A stretch of DNA of 64,000 bases from Laguncularia racemosa. Its lineage: Eukaryota; Streptophyta; Magnoliopsida; Myrtales; Combretaceae. Below are positions 10,641-22,100 of this stretch, one piece after another. The stretch lies in contig JBBMOL010000047.1 in assembly GCA_037954665.1 (NCBI GenBank), forward strand, positions 186,001-250,000. Reading direction: 5' to 3'. Position 1 is the first letter of the stretch. Every line of letters starts with the position of its first letter. The position numbers and the translations under genes were made by a program. The notes under the pieces were generated by a model. The model made no database searches and was not told the origin of the DNA. It saw only the letters and a program-made list of their open reading frames with translations.

Positions 10641-11561
10641 ACACTCTTCACTTACAAGATCATGTACTCAACCTACAAGTAATTTTCATCATTTTTACTT
10701 TGATTCCAAGTAAATATTCTTCTCTTTTCCTCCTTCCTTTTCCTTTATTATTGCTTGTGCCTAACTATTGTGCTAGAATAAATCAAGTAACATTTAAATC
10801 TTTTCTTGATGTTTGATTTTGATATTTTGATGTCTACATTCTTGATGGAAGTCGATGTTTATCTTTATTTGATGAAGAAATTTTGGTGAAACATGCTTGT
10901 ATTTCCATGGATGGCTTTCAAATGGCATTTGTAAGATTAGGGTTCTTGAGGACGAATTTGGGCCTTTTGATTGTTAAGGGTGTCTTGGTTGTTTCATTTT
11001 TTATTTTTTTTTTACATCTTTTTCTTGATAGGAATATGGTTTTTTATGCCAATTTTCCAATTGCATATTGTTGAATTTGTGAATTTAAGCACCTAGGGTC
11101 TTAAAATTCAAGATTTAAACTTTCTTATTTGAAATCAATTATGGGTGTGGTTGAGGTGTAATTTGTGTCTATTAGTTGTTGGGTAGGTTGTATACACGTG
11201 ATACACTAGGAAATTTTGGTCGTTCATTTAGTTGGATATATATGCTTGTAATAGGCAAGTACACAATTAGATACACAATTGTGTATTTCAATTGTATACC
11301 TCAGTTGTGTATCTCAATTGTATATATAACCTTGTACCCTATTCTCCCCATTTGTTGAACTATGATGATAATCGTGTTAATTGCTCTTTGTGCAACACAT
11401 TAATGAGTGTAGTGAAAACATCTATACTTGATTTTTTTTTAAATGATAAAACATCCATGTGCATCCTCAAAATTTTAGCTTGCAAATCTTAGTTTAAAGT
11501 AAGCTTGGTTTGTTTGTTAGATGCAATTTGCTATTCTCAATCATGTTTTTCTTAGTGATAG
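10641..11561 (+). other. Post-pol spacer of E1 with a second palindrome/TATA block
   Basis: No convincing gene. A second array at about 11180-11320 contains the perfect 16-bp palindrome ATACACAATTGTGTAT (11271-11286) and is followed by TATATATAA (11321-11329). The segment 11085-11330 is repeated at the window start (1-260). Short open frames here (10613-10816, 10883-11074, 11176-11358) show no family motif I trust. Confidence 0.5.
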
Positions 11562-13806
11562 ATGGACAAAAAGACTTATGCCGTTAAGAAGAAGTTCACT
11601 AAGAAGCAAACTCCTACTAAGAGGAAGAAGGATGGCACTAGTTCTTCTTTAGCTCCAATAGTTTAAGTGTTATAGAACAAAAATGGAGCAAGAAATGATT
11701 CGAAAATCTTTCAAAAAAGCCATTCGAGGCCCACCAATACTTCGATTGGGAAGTAATGAGAGAGTATGGATTAGAGCCACTGATCCAAGATCTGCTTTCT
11801 ACTGGACCATAGGAGATCCTTTTCACAATTCAAAAGCTTACCTATAGGGACATCACTTTAGAGCCTTTCAACCATGTAGATGAAAAAGAAGAACATTCAG
11901 GCAGGTTTGGACAATTCACTTAGCTTGGAAGTGTATGGGTAAAAAACATAATATCACCATTAGTCAATTATGTGTCTACATGGGGTTTTATTATGAAGAG
12001 TTCACCCAAACATCCAAATTTCAAGCATTGAGTTATCGGTGACCTATGGGAGTCAGTCCACAGAGTTTCTAGGTGGAGTTAACTAAGAACAAGGATTAAA
12101 CATATTTTCCATCCAACTCTAAAGCATCCTTAATCAAGGATCACCAACTAAAAGTATGTCATTGGCTCTTAGCTAATACCATAGGTGCTAGGAAGAGCAG
12201 TGAAGGAGTAGTAAACAATTTTGAGATGTTTCATCTGTATATTATGCTCCATCAGTATAGGTTAAATATTGAATTAGAACTAGCCTTTTATATCTAGAGA
12301 CAAACATACGATTCTAGGTCGAAGAGTATATATTGCGGTGGTTGCATCACCAAATTATTATGAGTATAGGCCTTTTTCAAGCACCTGGTCTTGATGCTTT
12401 CTATTGCAAGAATGATAGGATCAATGATGGTCCATTCTCCAGATGGAAGTTGAAAAAAACTGCAGGCGCTCTAATAGGAATCAAAATCCTACAAGACCTA
12501 TCTATCACTAAGGCAAGAGCCAAAGGGTTACAAAATTTGGCGATGAGAGCCCTCTTTGAACAAACCAACCCCAAAAACACTTGTATACTAATTTCTTTTT
12601 TATTACTTATTTATTGTGCATTCCAGGAGGTATACTTGTCGGTTTTTACAAGGCGATGGATAAACTTACTAAAACTCAACTTGTGGGTTATTTATAGACC
12701 AACATAAACCAAAGAAGAACTAGTCCAACAAATTGTTCACTTGAATTGAAGAACCACCCACTTGAAAACCATTTGAATATGTAATTGTTGCTATGAGAAC
12801 CATCCATTTTGTTTATTTTGTACTTGTAATTCTGATTTTTGGAACCGGCCACCTAATGGTAACTTTGTAATTTTTTTTGTTTGTTTTACCCTAATAAGAG
12901 CAACTATAAATACTTGCTAACTAGGGTTTTTAAATAGCTTTTGTCAATTTGAAGAAAACACTATTGTTGCTGTGAGAGAGAGAGTCCCTCTTGCTAAAAC
13001 ATCCACTCTAATCAATTTCTAAGAAATTATGGCAAGTTTGGTTTGGAATTTCTTATGAGTAATATCAAGATCTTCTAGGTTGCTTCCTTTTATTACTAGT
13101 GTGTAATATTTAGCGATAATAGGTTGATTTTATCTACTTGTTGTTTCACGCCAATTTAGGGTTCATATAACTAGGATTTCAAACTAATTTTAGAGATTGG
13201 AATTGCATTTTATATGTAATTTGATTGGTGTTGGAATTCCTTGTAATACATCTAATTTGGCTTCACACCATTGAGATTGTTCATCCTTTGTGTTCACGCC
13301 AATTTAGGGATTTTTTCTTGTTGAATTCTCAAATTAGATTGTGTTCATGTGCTTGAATTATTTTAGCACATCATGCTCCAAGCCCTACACATAGACCTTC
13401 TTCTTCTACCCCGCCTCTTGAGATTCCACCCAGCCATCTTCACCTAGTGAGTCTTCTAGTCCTTTATTTGAGCAAGTGAATACTCTTAACTGCTATTGAA
13501 AAGACTCAAGATGAGTTGAAGCAGCAACTTCAGGGAATGAAAAAGACGAGCAAGAAGTCCAAAATATTTGTAGTCTAAGCTTTTCAATCATTGACTCAAT
13601 GCTTTTCATAGGGGCAAGTTAACTTGCCAACTTATATATCCTCTCCTGACGTTGAGGAGAGAGTTAAGTCTAGTAATAGGAAAGATAATGAAGAAACTAA
13701 TGATATGAGGGGGAGGATGATGAAGAAAAGGAAGATGATGAGGAAGATGAAGAAGACAAAGATGATGATAGGGATGAAGAAGAAGGGGAGGATAATTCAG
13801 ATTGAT
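11562..13806 (+). pseudogene. ATHILA ORF1-like post-pol gene (broken, split by a solo LTR)
   Basis: The function of this family is unknown. The likely start is ATG at 11562, giving a lysine-rich N-terminus ('MDKKTYAVKKKFTKK'). After several frameshifts and stops the central part reads 'KVCHWLLANTIGARKSSEGVVNNFEMFHLYIML' (12150-12245), like the conserved core of ATHILA ORF1 / plant 'putative transposon protein' families. The solo LTR at 12472-13373 interrupts it. Downstream come a glutamine/lysine-rich segment (13490-13575) and a strongly acidic tail rich in E and D that ends at a TGA at 13804-13806. A shorter copy of the tail lies at 17040-17242. Confidence 0.6.
12472..13373 (+). mobile_element. 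Solo LTR of family S (902 bp) with TSD
   Basis: It starts TAATAGGAATCAAAATCC (TG decayed to TA) and ends AGCACATCA. The flanks are CGCTC (12467-12471) and TGCTC (13374-13378), a 5-bp TSD with one C/T difference that fits CpG decay. It matches the family S LTRs at 4292 and 7554 but lacks their extra terminus/PBS segment. There is no internal region, so it probably arose by LTR-LTR recombination. Confidence 0.8.
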
Positions 13807-15401
13807 TCTTGTTTGATTTGTAGGAGCTCTTTATGAGCTAAACCTACTATATTCTTTATTTTTAGATAACTATAATAATGGATTGGCTAACTTTGATTTT
13901 TTACTTTTAGTTTTTGTTTGTTTTTATTTGTGATTCTTTTACATTTTTTACTAATTGGTTCATAGACTTCATGGTCTCCAGCATCACGCTTCATTAATGT
14001 AGTTGATCGACTTTTCTCTAATGGTCATTCAAGTTATTAATGTTCGAAACATTGGAGACAATGTCTTAATCTAAGTGTGGGGAAGGGGATACTGAGGAAA
14101 TTTAATAAAGGTTATGATCATATGAACTACTCAAACTCACCCCCCCCCCCCCCCCCCCCCCCCTTTTTTTTGCTTGATAATTAGATGTCGAAATCATGAT
14201 TGTAATTAAAGAATATTTCAGCATTTAGTAAATGAATTCCTCTAAAATAATAATGGAATTTAGAGTTAGGATTAAACCAAGGTCCTTAGTAAACGTTAAT
14301 TGGTTCAATTTCTAAGCTTACTAGGATGTATATTTTCTCATCAAAGATCTTGAGAGCCATTTAATCTTTAATGAAAGGGCAAGTGAAGTGATTCACTTGG
14401 TGATCCTTCTTAAAAGATCTTGTCAAAGTTGTAATTAATGAAGGCATGTTATGTTAAAACTAAAGAATTAGTTAGTATAGGTAAGCTTTGGTCCCTCAAA
14501 AGAATGAAGTTTGACTCCGCTACTAACTAGTCAAGCTAATTGAAAAGATGATAATTCCACTACTCCAATGACTTAGTTTATCCAAGTTAAGAGTATCTTT
14601 ATGAATCCCTAAAGTTAAGATGATGGAGGTTTGATGGTATCCCTTTAAAACCTAGTCACCTAAGGTTGTTTGGCTTGGGATCGGTCAATCAAGGAAATTA
14701 TTGTAACAAGGTGGGACACTAAAAAGGCAAAGTTCAGCGAATCTTGTAATTAGAGTAATTAAGTCCATAAGGACACCCTCAATTGAGGGGATAATGTCTA
14801 TTAACTTATGTGACAAGCTCAATATTATCGGCTAAAAGTTCGTTAGATGGATTACAAGATCCCAAACAACTGAACTCAAATAGGATGAATATATTGAATT
14901 AAATGCAATGAATAAAATTTTTGGAGAGGTTGATTAAAAAGAAGGAGGAATCTAGGAAGAACACAAATGCAAAATACTTTCATTCTTGATTGTTTTGCTT
15001 AGAGAGATGGTTGAAGAGATTATAGACTCTCAAGTGTTGGTTGAAGTGAACCAAGTCTCCTTTTGCTCTATTTAACCTTGTGTTTGATTTTTATTTTGAA
15101 AGCTATTTTTAAATGATAAGGGTAAAGCTTGGCTTACTCTGATTAATTCTACAAGTTTGGCTAAAGTATCATTGATACAATATTCCCATGATAGGGTGAG
15201 AAGCACATTTATGAGATTTATGGAATTACATTGAGCTTTAAGGATTAAAATTAATGAATGCTAATGTTTAAGTTAATTTTGTTTGGTAATGTTAGTCATA
15301 ATTGATGAAAAGTTCGTTTGTTGATGTTGAAGTCCTCATTTGATTTGATGATTTTATTTATTTTGCTTGTGGACAAGCAAAGACTTAAGTATGTGAAAGT
15401 T
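13807..15401 (+). other. 3' non-coding region of E1
   Basis: It contains the 'acattggagacaatgtc' and 'aagtgtggggaagggg' motif at 14050-14090, and from there to 15401 it is parallel to 280-1589 and 17560-18895. No gene is visible. It ends at a decayed PPT-like run just before LTR-b. Confidence 0.65.
14140..14163 (+). repeat. 24-base poly-C tract followed by T8
   Basis: An uninterrupted run of 24 C and then 8 T. The homologous place in the left fragment (about 429-450) has only CCCC and T runs, so the tract expanded in this copy. Confidence 0.95.
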
Positions 15402-16847
15402 TGATAAATTTCAAAAGACCCTTATCTAAAATGGTGAAGTTGTGCTCTATGGATGTATTTTGTTGGTAATTCATTAAAGAAAAAAATATTTATTTGAACA
15501 AATATTAATTTCAGGCCTTTATAGCTTTTTTGGAGCTTAAGGAAGGAGTTTTGAAGAAATAAAGTGAGATTGGAAAGAACTAAATAAGATACAAGTAAGT
15601 TGAAAAGTCATGGAAAGTACACAAAAAAGTACACAATAGTGTACTTTACTTGTGTATCTAAGGTAAAGATTATGTTTAAGGATATTCATATACATGAAAA
15701 AGGTACACAAATCATGTACTATCTCGTGTACATCTTTTCCATGAACCCTGAGAGCAAACTAGAGATGCACAATTGAGATACACAATTGAGATATACAATT
15801 GTGTACCGATTTGTGTACTTTACCGACAAAGAGGAAATCATCATTGTACATACACGATTGACATACACAAATTGTGTACTTAATTGTGTAGATGTCTGAT
15901 CTTGCAAATATATATATATATATGTATATCCTCAAGCTCGTGAAAAAGGGAGAGGTTATCTTCATACACTTCCCTAGTCGTAGGAAAGAGAGGGTTTTGT
16001 TGATTTTCAAGGAGATTGAAGATTCACAACATTAAAGATTCGATCTTTAAGGGTTGTAATCATGAAACTTGTTTTCTTTTCCAGTATTTGCATTTTTATG
16101 GATAATATCATGGAAAAGTTTACTCTGGACTTAGATTTTGTTCAAAACTCTTTTGTCATGTGATGAAGATTTGTTCTTAATAAAATTTTATTAAAGTTCT
16201 TATGTTCAATTGCATATTCTTTCACTATTTATTAGATTCATAGATCTAAAATATGAATTTATGTTTGATATCATATTAGTTAATTGAGAAATTGCTTTTA
16301 TGATTAGATCTATGCAATTGATAAGGTTTGCTTGTAATTCTAGAGATAGAATAACAAAAGCCTTGAGTTGTTAAAAAGTTTATGTTACTCATGCAATTTT
16401 AGGTTGCTACTGATTGAGGAGAGATCTCAATTGATAAATCTAGGGTTAGATAAGTTAATAGACTTGAGAAAGTTGTTAGCTTGATTGAGACACTTTACAG
16501 CTTAAGAATTCAATAATGATAAAATCTTGAATTCTGATGATCCATATATTAGAAGAGGAATAAAATGAAATCTAGGTTGCCTTGATAATTGAATTAATCT
16601 TTCATTTTTTGCTGTTAGTGATTTGTTCTTAGTTTATAGTAGCATAGTAATTATTAGTTTACAATTCAAGATGTAAATCAATCTTAATTGACGGTTAGTT
16701 AATAGGAATAGAGTTATTACTAGTAATTGGTTTATCTCTATAGGAGGACCCTATGCTTAACCATTATATTACATTCACGATAGGTGCACTTACCTATTGC
16801 ACCATAGTTAAGATTAGGAATGGGTACTTTAAAATATTAGGACTACA
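15402..16847 (+). repeat. LTR-b of Athila-like element (1446 bp)
   Basis: It starts TGATAAATTTC and ends 'gactaca', followed by 'ATTTGGC'. It is collinear with LTR-a. A palindrome array lies at 15612-15895 and a (TA)n TATA-like stretch at about 15906-15930. It differs from LTR-a at many positions, which implies an old insertion. Confidence 0.75.
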
Positions 16848-18895
16848 ATTTGGCATGATCAGTTATGATATCTTTTGAGCACTCGATCTAGCTAACCCAA
16901 GCATACCTACCACAAAAATTTCCGATGGCCCACTTCGTCTTTAAGGGATCGTAAAGTTGATTGATCTCCCTGCTCCATCAAGGTATTCTACTCCTCCTAG
17001 AAGAGTTTCTGCCCCTTTTGCTGCATCCACTTCCTAAGCCCTACCTCTAGAGAGTGAGATTTAAAAATTGAAACGAGAATTTCAAGAAAGAAAACTAAAC
17101 CAAAGGGGAAGAGGTAGATGAGGGAGATGATGTTGATGAGGTAGATGAGGGGGATGATGATGAGAATGTAGATGAGGAGGATGATCAAGAGGATAATGAA
17201 GCTAAAATAGAAGATGACGACAACAGTGAGGAGGAAGATTGAGAGCTAGATTATCTGCTAGCTCTACACTTTCTTACATATGCCCTTTTTTTCTCATAAT
17301 AATAATTGTTTTATTTTCTGCATATGATTTGTAACTAATTGAGCTCCCTTATGGGAAGATGCTCTATCTAAATCTACCAAATGTTTTATTCTCTGGACTA
17401 GGATAGGCTAACTTCCATTTTCATTTTTTTTTTTGTCTTTTCATTTTTTTTAAGGTTGATGCTGCACAACTTTTGCTTGATGGATTCACAACTCGACAAA
17501 TGATGAAAACTGAAGAAGTTCTTAGTGTCCTTTTTTCTTTTCTTTTTTCTTCCTATGTGTGCTTACTTTTGGAAGACATTAGGGACAATGTCTTAAATAA
17601 GTGTGGGGAAGGGATATAAAAACAGAAGAAATTAGGTTCTGAATTGTTTATGCTACTTATGCAGTTGTTGATCAAATTTCCCCCATTTACAAGTTTGCAC
17701 TTCAGCTTTAATTTTGATTTTAAATTGTTGAAAAGTGAGAACCTTGAAATTGTACTCATTAAAATGTAAAAGTAGCATTATTGTATACACATATGTAAAA
17801 GTAGTGACTTTGTGTGCCTTACTCACTTATTGTTGGGCTTGGTATACTTAGCTAAAGTTTTGGGATGAAATCCAAGTGGGGTAAATCTACTTACTATTTA
17901 GTAGCTAAATTTAGAGTTATGAAGTAAATGGAAATCCTTAGTTTCAAGTGGATTGGTTATGTTTTTAAGCTGACTAACTAGTATACTTAATATCCAATCA
18001 TTTTAAGAGCTCTTTTAACTTTTTTGTGAAAGGGGCATATGAAATTGTTAACTTGGTAATCCCTCTTTGAAACAGCTTCTTTGAAAATAAATTAAGTATT
18101 TAAACTAGAAAAAAAAAAGCCTCTACTCCAATGACTTGGTTTACCCAGATTATGAGTATCACTATTGAGTCCCTATGTGTTAAGGTAATAGAGGTTCAAT
18201 GAGGTCTCTTTAAAACCTAATCGCCTAAGGCCGTCTATCCTAAGATCAACCAACTAATGAAATTACCATAACTTTAAGAGATATCAAAAAGGCAAGTTTA
18301 GCAAGTCTTATAACTCGAGTGAATAAATCCATAGGGATGCCCTCCATCAAGGGGATAATGCCTATTAACTTGGGTAATGAATGGGTTATTTGGCTTTATG
18401 CAACTAAACTAAATTGAAAAAAAAAAATCAAATTAATAATAATTGACTGATTTTAAATAAAACTTTTGAACAGACTTGAAAGAGACAGGAAAATAATCTA
18501 AGGGAATAATAAATGTCATATACTTTTACTTCTTGTTGTGCTTAGAGAAATAATTGAATGTTTTATATGCTCTCTAGTAAGTGGCGAGATGCGACTAAGA
18601 AGCTTTGACTTTGTTTGATTTGTTATTTCCTTCATGACTTTGAAAGCGGTTGTTAAACGATAAGGGTAATGGTTTAACTTAGATTAATCTGAAATGTCTA
18701 ATTATTATGTGCCAAGTACACATAAAATTATGGTAGATTTGAGCAATAGACACTAACGAGTCATCAAGGATTAATTGAATAAAGAATGTTGCTTATGATT
18801 TGAAATTCATAATGAGTATAATTGAGGATAAGGCCTTTCTCTTATCCTTATTTTGTTTACTAGAGGTCAAACAAATGGTTAAGTGTGGAGGAGTT
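16848..18895 (+). mobile_element. Third Athila-like internal remnant (E2)
   Basis: It follows LTR-b directly and keeps only the end of the ORF1-like gene and the 3' non-coding region. The acidic tail (runs of E/D, 17108-17242, TGA at 17240-17242) is parallel to 13700-13806. A 'gacattagggacaatgtc' motif at about 17575-17595 and the following 1.3 kb match the other two copies. Everything from gag to the middle of ORF1 is deleted. Confidence 0.65.
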
Positions 18896-20000
18896 TGATA
18901 AGTGTTGAAAAATCCTTATTTTTAATACTTATTGGATATAATTTTGTATGAATTTATCAAGAAAATGATACTTAAGTGCTTAATATTTGATTTTAAGGTT
19001 TAAAGATAATTGAAGGATTTAAAAAAGTTTCAAACAAAAACGAGGTGAAATTTGGCAAAGTATAGAAAAGGATGATTTCCACATGTACACAACCTTCATC
19101 ATGACCATGCAGACACTAGTACTAGAGGGCAAAAAGTGATCAAAATACATCATGAAAATATGCTCTAACTACTATACAAGTTATGCAAAGAGTAGTGTTA
19201 AAGGGGGAAATCTGACTAGAGAAAAAAATGAAGGAATTTCAAAATGCACAACCCTTAGTATGGCTATGCAGGAGGTTGTGCAAAGCCAACGCTAGAATTT
19301 TACTTTATTCCAAAGTACACGACCATGAGCACATGCATGCAGTAAGTCGTGCATGCTACCCCTATTTCTAAAACTATAAATACTCGATTTATTTTGCAAT
19401 TTGAGAATATTTCTAACCTTTTATCATTCTTAATCACTCTAAAAATCGTAAGAGAGTAGAGTTATGAACTTGAAGAAAGAAATTGTTGAAGCATCATCAA
19501 AGATCACAAAACATCTATAATGGTTTATTCTTTTCATCATGATTACTTGTTATTCCTCTAAAGTCTTTATGCTTATTGTAAATCCCATGGAGGAGTAAAT
19601 TTATATACCCAACATTTTATAAAACTTTAAACCATGTGATTAAATTATTTATTGATTAATAAAAAGTTTATGCTTTTATATCTATTCATGTATTCTAATT
19701 GTTTTTTGATTAATTTATACATGCAAATTAATTGTATATATGATTCTTGTTGGATAAAAAGAGATTTCATCTAATATGATAGATCTTCATGAATAGAAAA
19801 ATTGCATGTTTTGTTTAGAGATAAGAAAACTTCAATTTTCTACACAAAGATTAAATATTTATTTGAGAATTATGAACTTTAATGAAATCTTATATGTCGA
19901 TAATGAGGAAGAGGTTTTCACTATTCAATGTGGGGTTAAGAATAAATTAACTTGAGGGAGTAATTAGTTTAATTGAGAATTTCTACAATGTAAAGTATAA
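18896..20000 (+). repeat. LTR-c of Athila-like element, 3' truncated
   Basis: It starts TGATAAGTGTTG after a PPT-like run (aagtgtggaggagtt). It is parallel to LTR-a through 'catggaggagtaaa', 'catgtgatta' and 'cttgagggagtaattagttt'. The palindrome array is decayed (about 19085-19350). The alignment stops near 20000, where reverse-oriented family S sequence begins. Confidence 0.65.
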
Positions 20001-20146
20001 ACAATTTGTTAATCAATACCTTTGATGTGTGTCAAGTTGAATGGCAAGTTTACAACAATAATAGAAAATGCAAACAATTTGTTAATCGATACCTTTGATG
20101 TGTGTCAAGTCAAATGGCAAGTTTACAACAATAATAGAAGATGCAA
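20001..20146 (+). repeat. Two tandem copies of a 73-bp unit
   Basis: Units 20001-20073 and 20074-20146 are nearly identical ('acaatttgttaat...cctttgatgtgtgtcaag'). Each contains a TGATGTG word that on the minus strand is a family S LTR terminus next to a GGTAT PBS-like word. Confidence 0.85.
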
Positions 20147-20813
20147 TTTAACAATCATCAATCAATTAGGCGTGAACCCTAATTGATATAAACCCTAGTA
20201 GACGTGAATTAAGAGAGAAAAAGCATCTCAATTCCTTACCAGATGTAACACACTAGTGGAAATTAGGATTGACTTGGAATTGTTGATGTTACACACAACA
20301 AAATCAAGCCCACTCGCCACAATCCTAACTTAAAATTAATAAGAGTATTTTGTGAAGAGAGAATACCCTGCACGTGAAAAAAAAAAAAAAAAAGAGGCTA
20401 CAAATGATTTCCAAGAAGTACTTTGAGTTCCCTTTTTACAAGTATTTATACTTGTTCTAAATAAGGAAAAATTAACAAAAGAAAATGCTACATAAGGCCG
20501 GTTCTCCCACGTCAATGGAACAATGTATGGCTGGCGGTTCTCCCACATCGATAGAACAATGTATGACCGGTTTCTTCTTGATTTATGTAGGTTCATGAAT
20601 CACTCACAAACCAAGCATTAGTGTGTTTGCTCGTCGTCCTGTAATACCAAAAAATGTACATGATGGAATATAAAACAATTATATAAAGTAAATGAAAACA
20701 CTAAACGAATGTCTTTAGGTTCCAATTGCTCAAAAAGTATCCTCATCGCTAAGTTTTGTAGTCATCTGGCTCTTGCTCTTGTTATGGGTCCTTTAGATGT
20801 ATGATTCTCATCA
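20023..20813 (-). repeat. Reverse-oriented family S LTR
   Basis: Read on the minus strand from 20813 it starts TGATGAGAATC and then follows the family S LTR: 'caagagccagatgactacaa', 'ccatgaat', 'aaccggtc' and 'aagtatttatac' occur in order. The terminus (CACATCA) lies at 20023 or 20096, in the tandem 73-bp unit. No clear TSD was found. A 17-base A run at 20380-20396 is a local expansion. Confidence 0.7.
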
Positions 20814-21371
20814 ACCTTATTATAAGAAAGCTAAAGTTTAGAGCACATCACAATGAAGAGTATGTTTATGTGATTGAATACATCTATTAAAGCACTTATA
20901 ATTAATCTTAAGGTTGTTAAATTAGTTAATAAATAATTTAAATTATTAATCACATATTAAGATTTAAACTAGATGGTAAAAAAAGGTAATACTAATACTT
21001 GTTTTCAAGATCCTTAAAAACGACACTCACTAAAATCTATACCACTTAGATAAGTATATTTTCCTAACTTAGTTATTAAGTTTCTTTGGATTTATAAATT
21101 TCACCCGGAATAGCTGCTCTTAGAAATTCATATTTCCTATCAGGAATTGTAGGCATAGTGCCAGTCTTTCTAATAAAGAAAATGTTGGCGAAACTCCTAT
21201 AGGCATTAGGTCAAACTACCAAATGGAAAATCTTTGAAACCTTAATGAATGAATTAGAAGGAACACCTACTAATAAAACTACACCACCATAATGATGAAT
21301 CAACCATAATCAAAGGTGAACTTTCCTATCGAGAAATGCCAACTCGAGAAGTAAGTGATACGAATCGATTA
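20814..21371. other. Unrecognised sequence, about 560 bp
   Basis: No gene, RNA or repeat boundary recognised. By position 21000-21371 could be the leader of the reverse-oriented LTR element next to it. Confidence 0.3.
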
Positions 21372-21384
21372 GCTCTGATACCAA
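21372..21384 (-). other. PBS of tRNA-Met type on the minus strand
   Basis: The plus strand reads GCTCTGATACCAA; the minus strand reads TTGGTATCAGAGC, the canonical initiator tRNA-Met PBS. It lies two bases from a TG/CA LTR edge at 21387. Confidence 0.7.
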
Positions 21385-21386
21385 AC

Positions 21387-22100
21387 TGATACGAAATTGG
21401 TTTGCTCGGATTCCTAACTGATATGAACCACACCAAGGTGTGACGAAACCCAATACCAATACGTTCGGAATTCGCTACCTAAGATGCCAAACACACTCAA
21501 GTGGAAACCGCGACCCGTTGTCTATAAGCGAGACAAGAACCTTGGTATAATATGAAGACGCCACAATCGGGATGAAAGACCGATTGATAAGTCGGGATGA
21601 ACGCCATGGAAAAAAAATCCGATAAGTTTTAGATTAGTTCTTTAAAGAACCAAGAGAGGAATTCTCTCAAAAGTGTTTTTCAAACTTTAATGTTGTATAT
21701 TCTCTATTCTAGCTGTTCTAAACCCTAGAAGTTTTATAGTAGGGTTTACAATTCGTAATAATAAAGCCCCAAAACGACATCACTTTAATAAGTTGCGTAA
21801 AAATAACAAAACAAGACATGAAGGCTGGCACCGTGGGAATGAAGGCCGGTGGCCTTGGAGCCGACGTTAGAGAAGTACACGACCGGCGTTGGAAATGTAC
21901 ACAACCGTGTACTTCTAGTCGTGCATCTTTCTGTGGAAATCTTAACAATGTACACGACCGTATACTTCTAGTCGTGTATCTTTCTATGAAAATCTTGACA
22001 ACATACACAGTCGTGCCTTTGAACCGTGTATACGACCGTGTATGATTCTGTGTAACCTCCAGACTCCTACACGATCGTGCCTTATAAAGACACGCCCTCT
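21387..22100 (-). repeat. Reverse-oriented LTR-like segment with palindrome array
   Basis: The left edge is TGATACG next to the PBS, so in minus orientation the LTR ends CGTATCA. The right edge is not located. Between 21876 and 22080 there are repeated tacacgacc/gtgta words (for example 'gtacacgaccgtatact'), similar in plan to the arrays in the Athila-like LTRs but with GACCG rather than AATT centres. Confidence 0.5.

Larger units (their letters stand above)
1590..16847 (+). mobile_element. Athila-like Ty3/gypsy element E1, decayed, with two nested insertions
   Basis: The order is LTR-a, RT/RNase H, integrase, ORF1-like gene, 3' non-coding region, PPT, LTR-b. Gag and protease are absent because pol begins about 15 bases after the LTR end. 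A chromovirus-like element (4292-9101) splits the RNase H region and a solo LTR of the same family (12472-13373) splits the ORF1-like gene. Removing both gives about 9.5 kb. Many stops and frameshifts make all its genes pseudogenes. The Athila assignment rests on the RT and integrase word patterns and on the 3' 'acattggggacaatgt' motif. Confidence 0.75.

Noticed and set aside
13624..13836. 70-codon lysine/methionine-rich open frame
   Set aside because: It is a shadow of the acidic tail of the ORF1-like gene: the neighbouring frame gives an E/D run ending at TGA 13804-13806, and the same tail is seen at 17108-17242.
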